DNA of 46,275 nucleotides from Actinomycetota bacterium (GTDB taxonomy: Bacteria; Planctomycetota; Phycisphaerae; JAACET01), in assembly GCA_011682385.1 (NCBI GenBank), contig JAACET010000003.1, forward strand, positions 1 to 46,275. The letters are read 5' to 3'. Of the stretch, positions 24,844-33,130 are shown piece by piece; within the stretch, counting starts at the first letter, position 1; each line of letters starts with the position of its first letter. A program made the position numbers and the translations under genes. A model generated the notes under the pieces. It was not told the origin of the DNA. It was given only the letters and a program-made list of their open reading frames with translations, and made no database searches.

Positions 24844-24868
24844 AGCCCTGTTTTTGCTTGACAGGGCT
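24844..24868. repeat. Perfect 8-bp inverted repeat near the transposase remnant
   Basis: AGCCCTGT (24844-24851) and ACAGGGCT (24861-24868) enclose a 9-base loop, 46 bases after the transposase remnant ends. It may be a leftover element end or a terminator/leader hairpin. No T run follows. Confidence 0.4.
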
Positions 24869-24886
24869 CCCTTGGACCAGTAGCTT
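24858..24886 (+). promoter_or_regulatory. Possible promoter of the rpmF-fab operon
   Basis: A perfect -35 TTGACA (24858-24863) with a 17-base spacer is followed by a weak -10, TAGCTT (24881-24886). It overlaps the right arm of the inverted repeat. It is the best candidate in the 230-base gap before rpmF. Confidence 0.3.
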
Positions 24887-25032
24887 GCTAGACTTGTTGG
24901 CTGGCGCAGCAAAGCTGAGATGCCTAAGCTGTGCTGGCTCAGAGTGTTGTGACTTTCAGCCCTCTTGGCGCCTTTCTACCATCTCATAGGTGAGTTGGTG
25001 TTAGGCTCCCTGTCCGAAAGGTTTTCTTACTG

Positions 25033-25218
25033 ATGCTGCCTGTACAGAAAAAGAGTAAATCAAAAACGCGTACCCGCCGAGCCCATCACAGTCTATCACG
25101 GGTCGGTTATGTGCTCTGTCCGAAGTGTGGTTCTGCCAAGCTGCCGCACGCGGTTTGCGAAAACTGTGGACTTCTCAACCGCCGGATATCCATGAAAGTG
25201 GCCGAGAAGGGGAAGTAA
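25033..25218 (+). CDS. rpmF: 50S ribosomal protein L32
   Basis: L32 is a small zinc-ribbon protein of the large ribosomal subunit. The 61-residue product has a basic N-terminus (LPVQKKSKSKTRTRRAHHSL) and the four-cysteine ribbon CPKCGSAKLPHAVCENC, then the family end GLLNRR. It opens the fatty-acid operon, four bases before plsX. The rpmF-plsX-fab order is widespread in bacteria and ties lipid synthesis to growth. It is often missed because of its size. Confidence 0.95.
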   Translation: MLPVQKKSKSKTRTRRAHHSLSRVGYVLCPKCGSAKLPHAVCENCGLLNRRISMKVAEKGK

Positions 25219-25222
25219 CTCT

Positions 25223-26209
25223 ATGAAGTTAGCAGTTGATGCCATGGGTGGTGACCGGGCTCCTGCGGAGGTGGTTCGCGGTGTTTGCGAAGCACTGGAG
25301 TTCCTCCAGGATGATACCATCGTGCTGGTGGGCAGAGAGCCGGACATCATGGAGCATCTGGCCGGCAGCAATGGTTGGCAGGGCAGGATTGAGATTTTGC
25401 ATGCCGACGAGGTGATCGGTATGGGGGATTCACCTATCAATTCCATTCGACAGAAAAAGGATTCTTCCTTGAATCGCTTGGTGGAGTTAGGGGCTACTGG
25501 ACAGGCTGACGCGGTTATTTCTGCCGGCAACACCGGTGCTTATGTAGCGGCCTGCCAATTGGGCATGCGGACTTTGCCTGGGGTTTTACGACCGGGAATC
25601 GCTGTAGCCATCCCCCGCCCTCAAGGGGTCTCTGTGGTAGCTGATGTTGGTGCAAACGTCGCTTGCAGGCCGCAGCATTTGTATCAATATGCGGTTATGG
25701 CCTCGGTGTATTATGAGAAGCTCTTTCATAAGAAGAACCCTCGGGTCGGATTGATCTCGGTTGGCGAGGAGGCCTCCAAGGGTAACCAACTGGTGCGGGA
25801 GGCTTACGAGCTATGTCAGGCCGATTCAGCGATGAACTTTCTGGGCAATATTGAAGGGCGTGACATTTTCTCCGGCAGTTGTGAGGTCATGATCTGTGAA
25901 GGCTTTGTGGGTAACGTGCTCTTGAAGGTTGTCGAGTCCCTGGTTGGTAACCTCATGGATACTGTCCAGAGCCTGGCCCAGAAGCAGATACCGGAAGCTG
26001 CCGCTGGCCTTGTGCCCATAACTAGGGAAATACAAAGCAGTTATGATTATTCTTTGTATGGCGGGGCGCCGTTGCTGGGCCTGCAAGGATTGAGTATAAA
26101 ATGTCATGGTTCAAGCGGTAGCCAAGCCATAACAAACGCTATACGCACGGCCAGAAATCTGGCTTATGATCACTTGAACGAGCAAATAGTCGAGCGATTA
26201 AACCGATAA
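25223..26209 (+). CDS. plsX: Phosphate acyltransferase PlsX
   Basis: PlsX makes acyl-phosphate from acyl-ACP, the substrate for the glycerol-3-phosphate acyltransferase PlsY, at the membrane surface. The 328-residue protein starts MKLAVDAMGGDRAPAEVVRG and shows AVISAGNTGAYVA, VVADVGANVACRP, VGLISVGEEASKGNQL, FLGNIEGRDIFSG and CEGFVGNVLLK, all typical of the family. It starts 4 bases after rpmF and is followed 13 bases later by fabH. Confidence 0.96.
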   Translation: MKLAVDAMGGDRAPAEVVRGVCEALEFLQDDTIVLVGREPDIMEHLAGSNGWQGRIEILHADEVIGMGDSPINSIRQKKDSSLNRLVELGATGQADAVISAGNTGAYVAACQLGMRTLPGVLRPGIAVAIPRPQGVSVVADVGANVACRPQHLYQYAVMASVYYEKLFHKKNPRVGLISVGEEASKGNQLVREAYELCQADSAMNFLGNIEGRDIFSGSCEVMICEGFVGNVLLKVVESLVGNLMDTVQSLAQKQIPEAAAGLVPITREIQSSYDYSLYGGAPLLGLQGLSIKCHGSSGSQAITNAIRTARNLAYDHLNEQIVERLNR

Positions 26210-26222
26210 ATAGGTAACATAT

Positions 26223-27215
26223 ATGACGGACAGACCGGGGGCTACTATTGCCGGCACGGGAAGTTTTGTACCTGAGAAGGTGTTGGCCAACTCTGATTTG
26301 GCCAAGATTGTCGATACCTCCGACGAGTGGATTACTGTTCGCACGGGAATCAAGCAGAGACGCATAGCCTCTGAAGGACAAACCACCGCGACCATGGCAG
26401 TGAAGGCCTGTAGACAAGCTTTGGAAGATGCTGCGGTTGCTGCCGAAGATGTCCAGGCCATTATTTGTGCGACGATTACCCCGGAAATGCCTCTGCCGGC
26501 CACAGCTTGTTTCATACAGGATCAGCTTGGCGCAGCCGGGGCTGCTGCATTTGATATAGCAGCCGCCTGCAGTGGGTTTGTTTATGGTCTGGAAGTCGGC
26601 AAGCTTTTCATTGAGAGTGGCCGGTATGACAATGTCCTGGTAGTCGGCAGCGAGACCCTCAGTCGTATCACCGATTATCAGGATCGTGCCTCATGTATTT
26701 TATTTGGCGACGGCGCAGGGGCGGTCTTGTTGCGTGCTACTAATGATGCTCAGCGGCGAATCCTCTACACTCACCTGGAATCGGACGGTCAGAAGTGGGA
26801 TATGTTGCAGCTTCCCGGTGGCGGATCAAGGTATCCGATGAGCCAGCGGGTACTGGATGAGCGGATGCAATACATGAAGATACAGGGCCGAGCTATATAC
26901 AAATTTGCAGTTAATGCCATGCAGGAGCTGATTGCTGATGCCATGAAGGCCTGTAATCTGTCAGTGGATGACATTAAGCTCATCGTACCCCATCAGGTCA
27001 ATCAACGCATTATCGACTCAGCTATGGAGAAGCTCGGATTCCCTAAGGAGCGGGTCTATGTCAATATTGACCGCTATGGCAATACATCGTCGGCTTCGGT
27101 TCCAATAGCTTTGGATGAAGCCCGGCGGACAGGTAAGATAGGCGCTGGTGATACGCTTGTAATGGTAGCTTTTGGCGGGGGCCTTACCTGGGCCTCCGCA
27201 GTGGCGAGGCTGTAA
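26223..27215 (+). CDS. fabH: Beta-ketoacyl-ACP synthase III
   Basis: FabH starts fatty-acid synthesis by condensing acetyl-CoA (or a branched acyl-CoA) with malonyl-ACP. The 330-residue protein carries the catalytic triad: cysteine 116 in AAACSGFVYGL, histidine in LIVPHQVNQRI and asparagine in DRYGNTSSASVP. TSDEWITVRTGIKQRR near the start is also typical. The substrate preference (straight or branched primer) cannot be judged from the sequence alone. Confidence 0.96.
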   Translation: MTDRPGATIAGTGSFVPEKVLANSDLAKIVDTSDEWITVRTGIKQRRIASEGQTTATMAVKACRQALEDAAVAAEDVQAIICATITPEMPLPATACFIQDQLGAAGAAAFDIAAACSGFVYGLEVGKLFIESGRYDNVLVVGSETLSRITDYQDRASCILFGDGAGAVLLRATNDAQRRILYTHLESDGQKWDMLQLPGGGSRYPMSQRVLDERMQYMKIQGRAIYKFAVNAMQELIADAMKACNLSVDDIKLIVPHQVNQRIIDSAMEKLGFPKERVYVNIDRYGNTSSASVPIALDEARRTGKIGAGDTLVMVAFGGGLTWASAVARL

Positions 27216-27268
27216 TCGGGACGGCCATAGCAGTTGTTCCGGAATAGTCAGTAGCAAAGAGGAGCCAC

Positions 27269-28198
27269 ATGGCCGATAAGGTTGCTTATATTTTTCCTGG
27301 TCAAGGAGCCCAGCACGTGGGTATGGCCCGGGATGTTCATCAGGCTTATCAGTGTGCTCGGGACGTCTTCGATCAAGCCGCTGAGCTTACGGGCATTGAT
27401 CTTGCTCAGGTGTGTTTTGACGGCCCGGAAGAGCGGCTGAATGCCACTGATATCAGCCAGGTAGCCATACTGACTACCAGCATGGCCATGCTTCAGGTGG
27501 GTCGGGAGCAGGGTTTTCTGGACCCGGGAACTATCTCGGCCACAGGCGGATTGAGTTTGGGAGAATATACTGCTCTTTGTGTAGCTGGCGTCATGGATTT
27601 CGCCGAGGCTGTCAAGCTGGTCCAAAAGCGTGGCCAATATATGCAGGAAACGGCTGATGCCAATCCTGGCACGATGTTGGTCCTGCGCGGCACCGATGAG
27701 CAGACGGTTGAGCAGCTCTGCCGTCAGGCCTGCGATGGCGAGGTTCTTTGGCCGGCAAACTATAATTGTCCGGGTCAGATTGTGGCCTCTGGAACCAAGC
27801 CGGCCTGTGCCCGATTGGCTGAGCTGGCCCAGCAGCAGCAGATTCCCACCATCGAGTTGCGCGTAGCTGGGGCTTTTCACAGTGAACTCATGACTCAAGC
27901 CAGCCGGCGATTAGCTCAAGCCTTGGCTGAAGTCAAATTGAGTGAGCCGCGGATTCCTGTTGCTTGTAACGTGACGGGCCGGTATTACAGGGATAGCCAA
28001 GAGGTCCGCGAGAACTTGGCTAAGCAGGTGAATAATCCGGTGCGCTGGCAGAAATGTATGGAACAGATGATTGCTGATGGTATTGAAGAGTATTATGAAA
28101 TTGGCCCGGGAAAGGTTCTTGCTGGCTTGGCCAGGAGGATTTCTCGTGCCATTAAGGTGAAGAGTGTCAATTCCCAGGCTAGTTTTGACAAAGCATAG
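27269..28198 (+). CDS. fabD: Malonyl-CoA-ACP transacylase
   Basis: FabD moves malonyl groups from CoA to ACP. The 309-residue protein begins with the oxyanion-hole segment YIFPGQGAQHVGM. The nucleophile motif reads GGLSLGEYTAL (serine 96), where E. coli and most others have GHSLGEY; GxSxG is kept but the histidine before the serine is leucine. The arginine of QKRGQYMQ and the active-site histidine in GAFHSELM are present. AAAGAGGAGCC lies 5-15 bases before the ATG. Its place between fabH and fabG fits the operon. Confidence 0.95.
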   Translation: MADKVAYIFPGQGAQHVGMARDVHQAYQCARDVFDQAAELTGIDLAQVCFDGPEERLNATDISQVAILTTSMAMLQVGREQGFLDPGTISATGGLSLGEYTALCVAGVMDFAEAVKLVQKRGQYMQETADANPGTMLVLRGTDEQTVEQLCRQACDGEVLWPANYNCPGQIVASGTKPACARLAELAQQQQIPTIELRVAGAFHSELMTQASRRLAQALAEVKLSEPRIPVACNVTGRYYRDSQEVRENLAKQVNNPVRWQKCMEQMIADGIEEYYEIGPGKVLAGLARRISRAIKVKSVNSQASFDKA

Positions 28199-28207
28199 GA
28201 GCCGAAT

Positions 28208-28942
28208 ATGAAGGGCCGCGTGGCTATAGTAACTGGTGCTGCTCGAGGTATTGGTCGGGAGATCTCCCTCAAGCTTGCCGAGCAAGGAGCGGATATTGTC
28301 GCAGTTGATCTTTTGGAAGACGACTTGAAGGAAACGGTGGTCCTTGTTACTAAGTTGGGGGTCAAGGCTGTGGCCAAAACCGCCAATGTAACCGATGCTG
28401 AGTCCATGAAACAGATGGTCGAGCAGGTTCTCGAAGAATTCGGCAAAATTGACATAATGGTCAACAATGCCGGCATAACCCGTGATGGGCTTTTGTTGAC
28501 CATGGAAGAACAGGAATGGGATCAAGTTATTAATGTCAACCTCAAAGGAGTGTTTATTGGCATCCAGGCGGTTGCTAGACCAATGATTCGTGCCCGCTAT
28601 GGACGAATTGTCAATTTGGCCAGCGTGGCTGGCGTTATGGGTAATCCCGGACAGGCCAACTACTCCGCCAGCAAGGCTGGAGTTATCGGTCTAACCAAAA
28701 CGGCTGCGAAGGAGCTCGGCCGTAAGAATATTACCATAAATGCTGTGGCGCCAGGGTTTATAGATACGGAGATGACCAAAGTCTTGCCGGATAAGGTCAA
28801 GGAGGGTGTTAAGCCGCTGATTGCCCTGCGACGGTTCGGCGAGCCCCAAGAGGTGGCCGCGGTGGTGGCTTTCTTGGCTAGTGACCAGGCCAGCTATGTC
28901 ACCGGCCAGGTGCTCATCGTGGATGGCGGATTGCGGATGTGA
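28208..28942 (+). CDS. fabG: 3-oxoacyl-ACP reductase
   Basis: FabG reduces 3-oxoacyl-ACP with NADPH in the elongation cycle. The 244-residue short-chain dehydrogenase has the cofactor motif TGAARGIG, NNAG, and the catalytic serine 139, tyrosine 152 and lysine 156 (NLASVAG...NYSASKAG). VAPGFIDTEMT and the C-terminal YVTGQVLIVDGGLRM complete the family pattern. It begins 9 bases after fabD. About 126 bases separate it from acpP, with no clear gene in between. Confidence 0.96.
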   Translation: MKGRVAIVTGAARGIGREISLKLAEQGADIVAVDLLEDDLKETVVLVTKLGVKAVAKTANVTDAESMKQMVEQVLEEFGKIDIMVNNAGITRDGLLLTMEEQEWDQVINVNLKGVFIGIQAVARPMIRARYGRIVNLASVAGVMGNPGQANYSASKAGVIGLTKTAAKELGRKNITINAVAPGFIDTEMTKVLPDKVKEGVKPLIALRRFGEPQEVAAVVAFLASDQASYVTGQVLIVDGGLRM

Positions 28943-29068
28943 TTGTTTTAGGAAAAAAGTTGCAGCCCAACGTACTCAGCAGTATATTGTCGCCTCGGCG
29001 AAATCGCTGACCATTATGGGCTGAGACTGAAAAATCGGGTTTTTCACCTGCGACAAGGAGATTGGACA

Positions 29069-29320
29069 GTGCCTACAGAAGAAGAAATCCAAGAAAAGGT
29101 TTCTCAGATTGTTAGTGAGCAGATGGGTATCGACAAGTCGGAGCTGACGCGAGAGACGTCATTTGTCGATGATTTGAATGCAGACTCCCTGGACACCGTA
29201 GAGCTGGTCATGGAATTCGAAGACGAGTTCGAGATGAGCATACCGGACGAGGAGGCTGAGAAGATTCGAACCATCGGCCAAGCCATCGACTACATCACGG
29301 AACACTCCAAGCAAAAGTAG
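29069..29320 (+). CDS. acpP: Acyl carrier protein
   Basis: ACP carries growing acyl chains on a phosphopantetheine arm. The 83-residue acidic protein has the attachment serine 40 in [21 protein letters not shown] and the helix [19 protein letters not shown]. It starts at GTG, with AAGGAG 8-14 bases upstream. It lies between fabG and fabF, as in many bacteria. Confidence 0.96.
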   Translation: MPTEEEIQEKVSQIVSEQMGIDKSELTRETSFVDDLNADSLDTVELVMEFEDEFEMSIPDEEAEKIRTIGQAIDYITEHSKQK

Positions 29321-29336
29321 GGGAGATCCTTTATCC

Positions 29337-30581
29337 ATGTCGCGTCGTCGTGTGGTAATTACGGGTCTCGGGGCTATCACCTCCCTGGGGGATAACACCA
29401 AGAGCCTGTGGGACGGTCTCTGCACAGGGGCAAGTGGTATTGTTCCCATAGGCCGTTTTGACGCCAGCAAGTTTTCTTGCCATATAGGTGGGGAGCTGAC
29501 GAATTTTGATCCCACCGCTTACATGGGTACCAAGCAGGCCAAGCGAATCGACCGGGTAACGCAGTTTGCCTTGATAGCTGCCCGTGAAGCGGTCAACGAT
29601 TCCGGCCTGGATTTCTCCAAGATGGACCCCTTTCGAGCAGGCGTGATCATTGGTTCCGGGATCGGCGGTCTCGAAGAGCTCGAGACCCAGCACAGACGAC
29701 TGATAGAGTTGGGGCCGAAACGGGTATCGCCCTTTACAGTACCGCGTTTGATGGTCAACGCCTCTGCCGGCAATGTCTCCATAGAGTATAAAATTAAAGG
29801 CCCGAATTCAGCGACGGCCACAGCCTGTGCTTCCGGCGCCAACGCCATGGGCGATGCCTTCAGGATTATCCAGCGTGATGAAGCTGAGGTTATGATCACC
29901 GGAGGAGCCGAGGCCGCGTTGACCGTGATCGGCTTAGCCAGTTTCTGTGCCTTGAAGGCCGTCTCACGCCGGAACGACGAGCCGACCAAGGCCAGTCGAC
30001 CTTTTGACCTGAATCGTGATGGATTCGTGTTGTCGGAAGGGTCCGGTATCGTTGTTTTTGAAGAGTTGCAGCACGCCATTAATCGGGATGCCAAGATATA
30101 TGCCGAGGTCCTCGGCTACGGCATGAGTGGGGATGGCTATCATATTACCGCCCCCGATCCCGCCGGCGCAGGGGCTTGCAAGGCCATGCAATTGGCCTTG
30201 GCTGAAGCAAAGCTCAATCCGGAGCAAGTTGACTATATTAACGCTCACGGCACAGCCACTCCCGCTGGTGACGTCGCGGAGACCAGAGCCATTAAATCCG
30301 TCTTTGGCGAATCCGCCTATAAAGTGGCTGTCAGTTCAACCAAGAGTCAGTTGGGGCATCTGTTGGGGGCCTCAGGCGGGGTTGAGATGGTAGCCGTGTG
30401 CCTGGCGATTGAGAATGGACTTATACCACCGACGATCAACTTGGAGACGCCGGATCCTCAGTGCGACCTGGACTATACGCCATTGACCGCCCGGCAAACT
30501 AAGGTGGACGTGGCCATGAGCAATTCCTTTGGTTTCGGCGGACACAACGCCAGTCTGGTTGTCAAATCCTACAGCGGCTGA
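29337..30581 (+). CDS. fabF: Beta-ketoacyl-ACP synthase II
   Basis: FabF performs the elongating condensation of acyl-ACP with malonyl-ACP. The 414-residue thiolase-fold protein has the catalytic cysteine 164 (ATACASGANAMG), the two histidines in INAHGTATPAGD and KSQLGHLLGASG, and the C-terminal NSFGFGGHNASLVV. It is the last gene of the fatty-acid operon, followed by an intrinsic terminator at 30625. Confidence 0.96.
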   Translation: MSRRRVVITGLGAITSLGDNTKSLWDGLCTGASGIVPIGRFDASKFSCHIGGELTNFDPTAYMGTKQAKRIDRVTQFALIAAREAVNDSGLDFSKMDPFRAGVIIGSGIGGLEELETQHRRLIELGPKRVSPFTVPRLMVNASAGNVSIEYKIKGPNSATATACASGANAMGDAFRIIQRDEAEVMITGGAEAALTVIGLASFCALKAVSRRNDEPTKASRPFDLNRDGFVLSEGSGIVVFEELQHAINRDAKIYAEVLGYGMSGDGYHITAPDPAGAGACKAMQLALAEAKLNPEQVDYINAHGTATPAGDVAETRAIKSVFGESAYKVAVSSTKSQLGHLLGASGGVEMVAVCLAIENGLIPPTINLETPDPQCDLDYTPLTARQTKVDVAMSNSFGFGGHNASLVVKSYSG

Positions 30582-30624
30582 GCCTTCACCAAAGGCAGCT
30601 TAATCCACTGATTTTCTGACGCGG

Positions 30625-30655
30625 GACCCTCGATGAATTCGTGGGTCATTTTTTT
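30625..30655 (+). terminator. Intrinsic terminator of the fatty-acid operon
   Basis: GACCC and GGGTC pair around a T/T mismatch and an inner CGA/TCG stem with a 5-base loop; A and seven T follow (30648-30655). It lies 43 bases after fabF and directly before the convergent HPP gene. Confidence 0.85.
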
Positions 30656-30658
30656 AGG

Positions 30659-31144
30659 TCAGGTCAAGTCTCTCAGGTGTCGTTTGAAGACGCGATGAAC
30701 CAGCGACAACACCAGAACGCTGGCTATCAGAGCGGTCAGCACTGTGGGGGTAAAACCGCTGATGGCTACTCCCAAGGCTGTGCCCGAGGCCGGCGGGTGC
30801 TCTGTGTCAGTAACTACCATTATGAAAATCGACAGACCGACGGCAAGTGAATATACCACAGCCGAGGCCAAGAAAGATTCATGTGGAATTAGGCCGCACA
30901 AATATCCACAGGCAAAGCCTATCAGTTGCCCACCTATGATATTTATCGGCCTGGCGGCGACGCTGTTGGGCATGGCAAAGACTATGAAGGCGGTAGAACC
31001 TATTGAAGCTATTATCACCACTTGCTGGAATCTCAAGCCCAGCAGTACTGCGAATATTACCAAGGTGGCGAAAAGGCTCTGGAACACATAGTTCTTCCAG
31101 TGCAACCTCAATTCTTCAAGTTTCTTAGCTATTGATCTTTTCAT
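30659..31144 (-). CDS. HPP family integral membrane protein
   Basis: This 161-residue protein has four hydrophobic segments and the family hallmark TDTEHPPASGTALGVAI (around residue 112), which includes the HPP tripeptide. Plant and cyanobacterial members have been linked to nitrite transport into plastids; for bacterial members the substrate is not settled. IASIGSTAFIVFAMP is also typical. It is convergent with the fab operon and is followed by no partner gene. No strong ribosome-binding site precedes ATG 31144. Confidence 0.85.
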   Translation of the reverse strand: MKRSIAKKLEELRLHWKNYVFQSLFATLVIFAVLLGLRFQQVVIIASIGSTAFIVFAMPNSVAARPINIIGGQLIGFACGYLCGLIPHESFLASAVVYSLAVGLSIFIMVVTDTEHPPASGTALGVAISGFTPTVLTALIASVLVLSLVHRVFKRHLRDLT

Positions 31145-31364
31145 GAGCCGGTTTCCAAGCGATCTGAACTATGAAACGCCGCCTGATAGACACTTTCCTC
31201 AGAGGCCTAAGATGATATCTTTTGCCGTATGTCATATCCAGCAGAAAACCCGTGTGTTCTTAGTATGAACTGATTACCATTGTCTGGTTGTTGGTCATAA
31301 CACTCTGGGGGGGAGAGGTTATTTGGAGTACGATCGCGGGCGATTTGGGGTTTTGAAATAGCTT

Positions 31365-31613
31365 CTAGCTTTTGGGACGCGCTTCATTGACGACCAATGT
31401 ACGTCCGTCCAGCTCGGAGCCGTTAAGGGCCTCGATTGCAGCTTGGGCTTCGTCGCTGTTGGACATCTCAATAAAGCCAAAGCCGCGGGGACGACCGCTG
31501 ATGCGGTCCATAATTACCTTAGCCCGGTCGACCGCCCCGAAGGATTCAAAAGTCTCCTGCAGTGTGGCATCTGTTGTGCTGTACGGAAGGTTGCCTACAT
31601 AAATGTTCGTCAT
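31365..31613 (-). CDS. RRM-domain RNA-binding protein
   Basis: The 82-residue protein is a single RNA recognition motif. RNP2 is IYVGNLPY at the N-terminus and RNP1 is RGFGFIEM (about residues 43-50); both aromatic positions are kept. Bacterial single-RRM proteins of this kind, also common in cyanobacteria and planctomycetes, are often cold-responsive and may act as RNA chaperones. AGGAG precedes the ATG by 9 bases. The leader (31614-31850 on the minus strand) is long and without a gene, which fits post-transcriptional control, but I found no convincing structure in it. Confidence 0.92.
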   Translation of the reverse strand: MTNIYVGNLPYSTTDATLQETFESFGAVDRAKVIMDRISGRPRGFGFIEMSNSDEAQAAIEALNGSELDGRTLVVNEARPKS

Positions 31614-31884
31614 AACACTGACTCCTGGCGACGGTCCAGATTTCAGCTAATGGACGGCCAACCTGAACAAACGTCGCAACTCGAAAAATCCTGCTAAACC
31701 ACGCGTAGCCGCCTGACATCCATGTTTGCCAAAGGTTACGACAAAGTCAAGTCGGAATTTCGCCAAGTCTTATTGGTTGCGGTCTGCCGGCCAAATGTTT
31801 CTTGATTTCGAAGCCGTGTTAGCCTACTAACTATATCTCATAGCTGAAGGTTAAACTCTGTCCGTGTGCAGGAATTGAGCAAGC

Positions 31885-33081
31885 GTGAAACTCCTCTGGA
31901 TTGTATCTGGTCTGGGCGTGGCTTTACGGCTATGGCTGCTATATTGTGGCCACCGGCTGCGACAGTTCGTTCTCGAACAGCTCGCCGGAAAGACGCCGCG
32001 TTCAGCTCTTCCGACGACCTTGATTGCCCCGTGCAAAGGCATTGACCCCGGTTTTGAACAGAACGTCAAGGCCGTGCTGGATCAGAACTATCCGGGGCCC
32101 TGGCAGGTTATCTTTGTTGTTGAGAGTGCCGACGATCCAGCCTACGCGGTCCTGACCCAAATACTGAGCGAGAATCCTCGCAGCTTTGCCTCGGTTCACG
32201 TAGCGGGGCCGACGGACAGATGTAGCCAGAAGATCCACAATATGCTCGCCGGCGTGGCCTTAGCGCATCCTCGAAATGAGGTGTTTGCTTTCATAGACTC
32301 CGACGTACGTCCGGCCCCGGACTGGTTGACTTTTCTGACCGAGCCTCTGAAGCAGTCGGAGTTCCCTGTTAGTACCGGCTACCGTTGGTATGTCCCCGTG
32401 CGGGGCGGCTGGGCCAGTGCTACCCGAGCGGTGTGGAATGCCTTGGTCAGTGCTGCGGGCGATCCCCGTTGGCGAGCCTACGCCTGGGGAGGTGCTTTTG
32501 CAATTACCCGCAGAGCCTTCGAAGAATTGCAGATATCGAAGATCTGGTCCAATGCGCTTTCCGATGACCTTAGCGTATCTCAAGCCGTGCATGATGCTGG
32601 TAAGAAAGTAGCCTTTGTGACTCAGTGCGTATCCCCCAGCCACGAGGACTGTGACTGGTCGAGTGCATTTGATTTCATGCGTCGCCAGAGCTTGGTAGCT
32701 CGGGTGTATGCGCCATTGTTGTGGTTCATCGGATGGGTTTTGTGCTTGGGTTTTCTTGGCAGTCTAATAGTCGTGGCGGTTGCCGGACTGTGTTTGTTAC
32801 TGAGTGGTCGGTCCGAGGGCTATCTGATGTTGGGTTCAGCAGCTTTGCTTTACGGTCTGGATCTGCTGATTGGGATACAACGGCGAAGAACCGTCAAGTC
32901 CATCTTGCCCAGATGTGATTTCAGCAAGACCTTCTGGATGGAGACCTTTGGACAGATCTGGGTCGTGCTGGTGACCTTGGTTGCCTTGCTTTGTTCGGGG
33001 TTGTCTCGTAAGATGTTCTGGCGAGGACGGCTTTATACTTTGCTCAGTCCCAGCCGGACCTTAGTCGAGCAGCGAAGGTAG
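31885..33081 (+). CDS. Family 2 glycosyltransferase, ceramide-glucosyltransferase-like
   Basis: The 398-residue protein has an N-terminal hydrophobic segment, then a GT-A catalytic domain and about three C-terminal transmembrane segments (around 275-345). Visible motifs are TLIAPCKGIDPGFEQN, the metal-binding FAFIDSDVRPAPDW, YAWGGAFAITRRAFE, the acidic NALSDDLSVSQAV and FMRRQSLVARVY, a variant of the (Q/R)xxRW signature. This set resembles the ceramide glucosyltransferase / HpnI group, so a lipid acceptor at the inner membrane is likely; the exact lipid is unknown. It starts with GTG. Confidence 0.82.
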   Translation: MKLLWIVSGLGVALRLWLLYCGHRLRQFVLEQLAGKTPRSALPTTLIAPCKGIDPGFEQNVKAVLDQNYPGPWQVIFVVESADDPAYAVLTQILSENPRSFASVHVAGPTDRCSQKIHNMLAGVALAHPRNEVFAFIDSDVRPAPDWLTFLTEPLKQSEFPVSTGYRWYVPVRGGWASATRAVWNALVSAAGDPRWRAYAWGGAFAITRRAFEELQISKIWSNALSDDLSVSQAVHDAGKKVAFVTQCVSPSHEDCDWSSAFDFMRRQSLVARVYAPLLWFIGWVLCLGFLGSLIVVAVAGLCLLLSGRSEGYLMLGSAALLYGLDLLIGIQRRRTVKSILPRCDFSKTFWMETFGQIWVVLVTLVALLCSGLSRKMFWRGRLYTLLSPSRTLVEQRR

Positions 33082-33130
33082 GAATTGTTTTTTCAGGCCT
33101 CAAGTGTAATTAAGAAAGGGGGTCTGGCTC

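Noticed and set aside
24655-24912. 85-codon minus-strand frame across the transposase remnant
   Set aside because: It is antisense to the recognisable transposase blocks, has no ribosome-binding site, and shows no family pattern.
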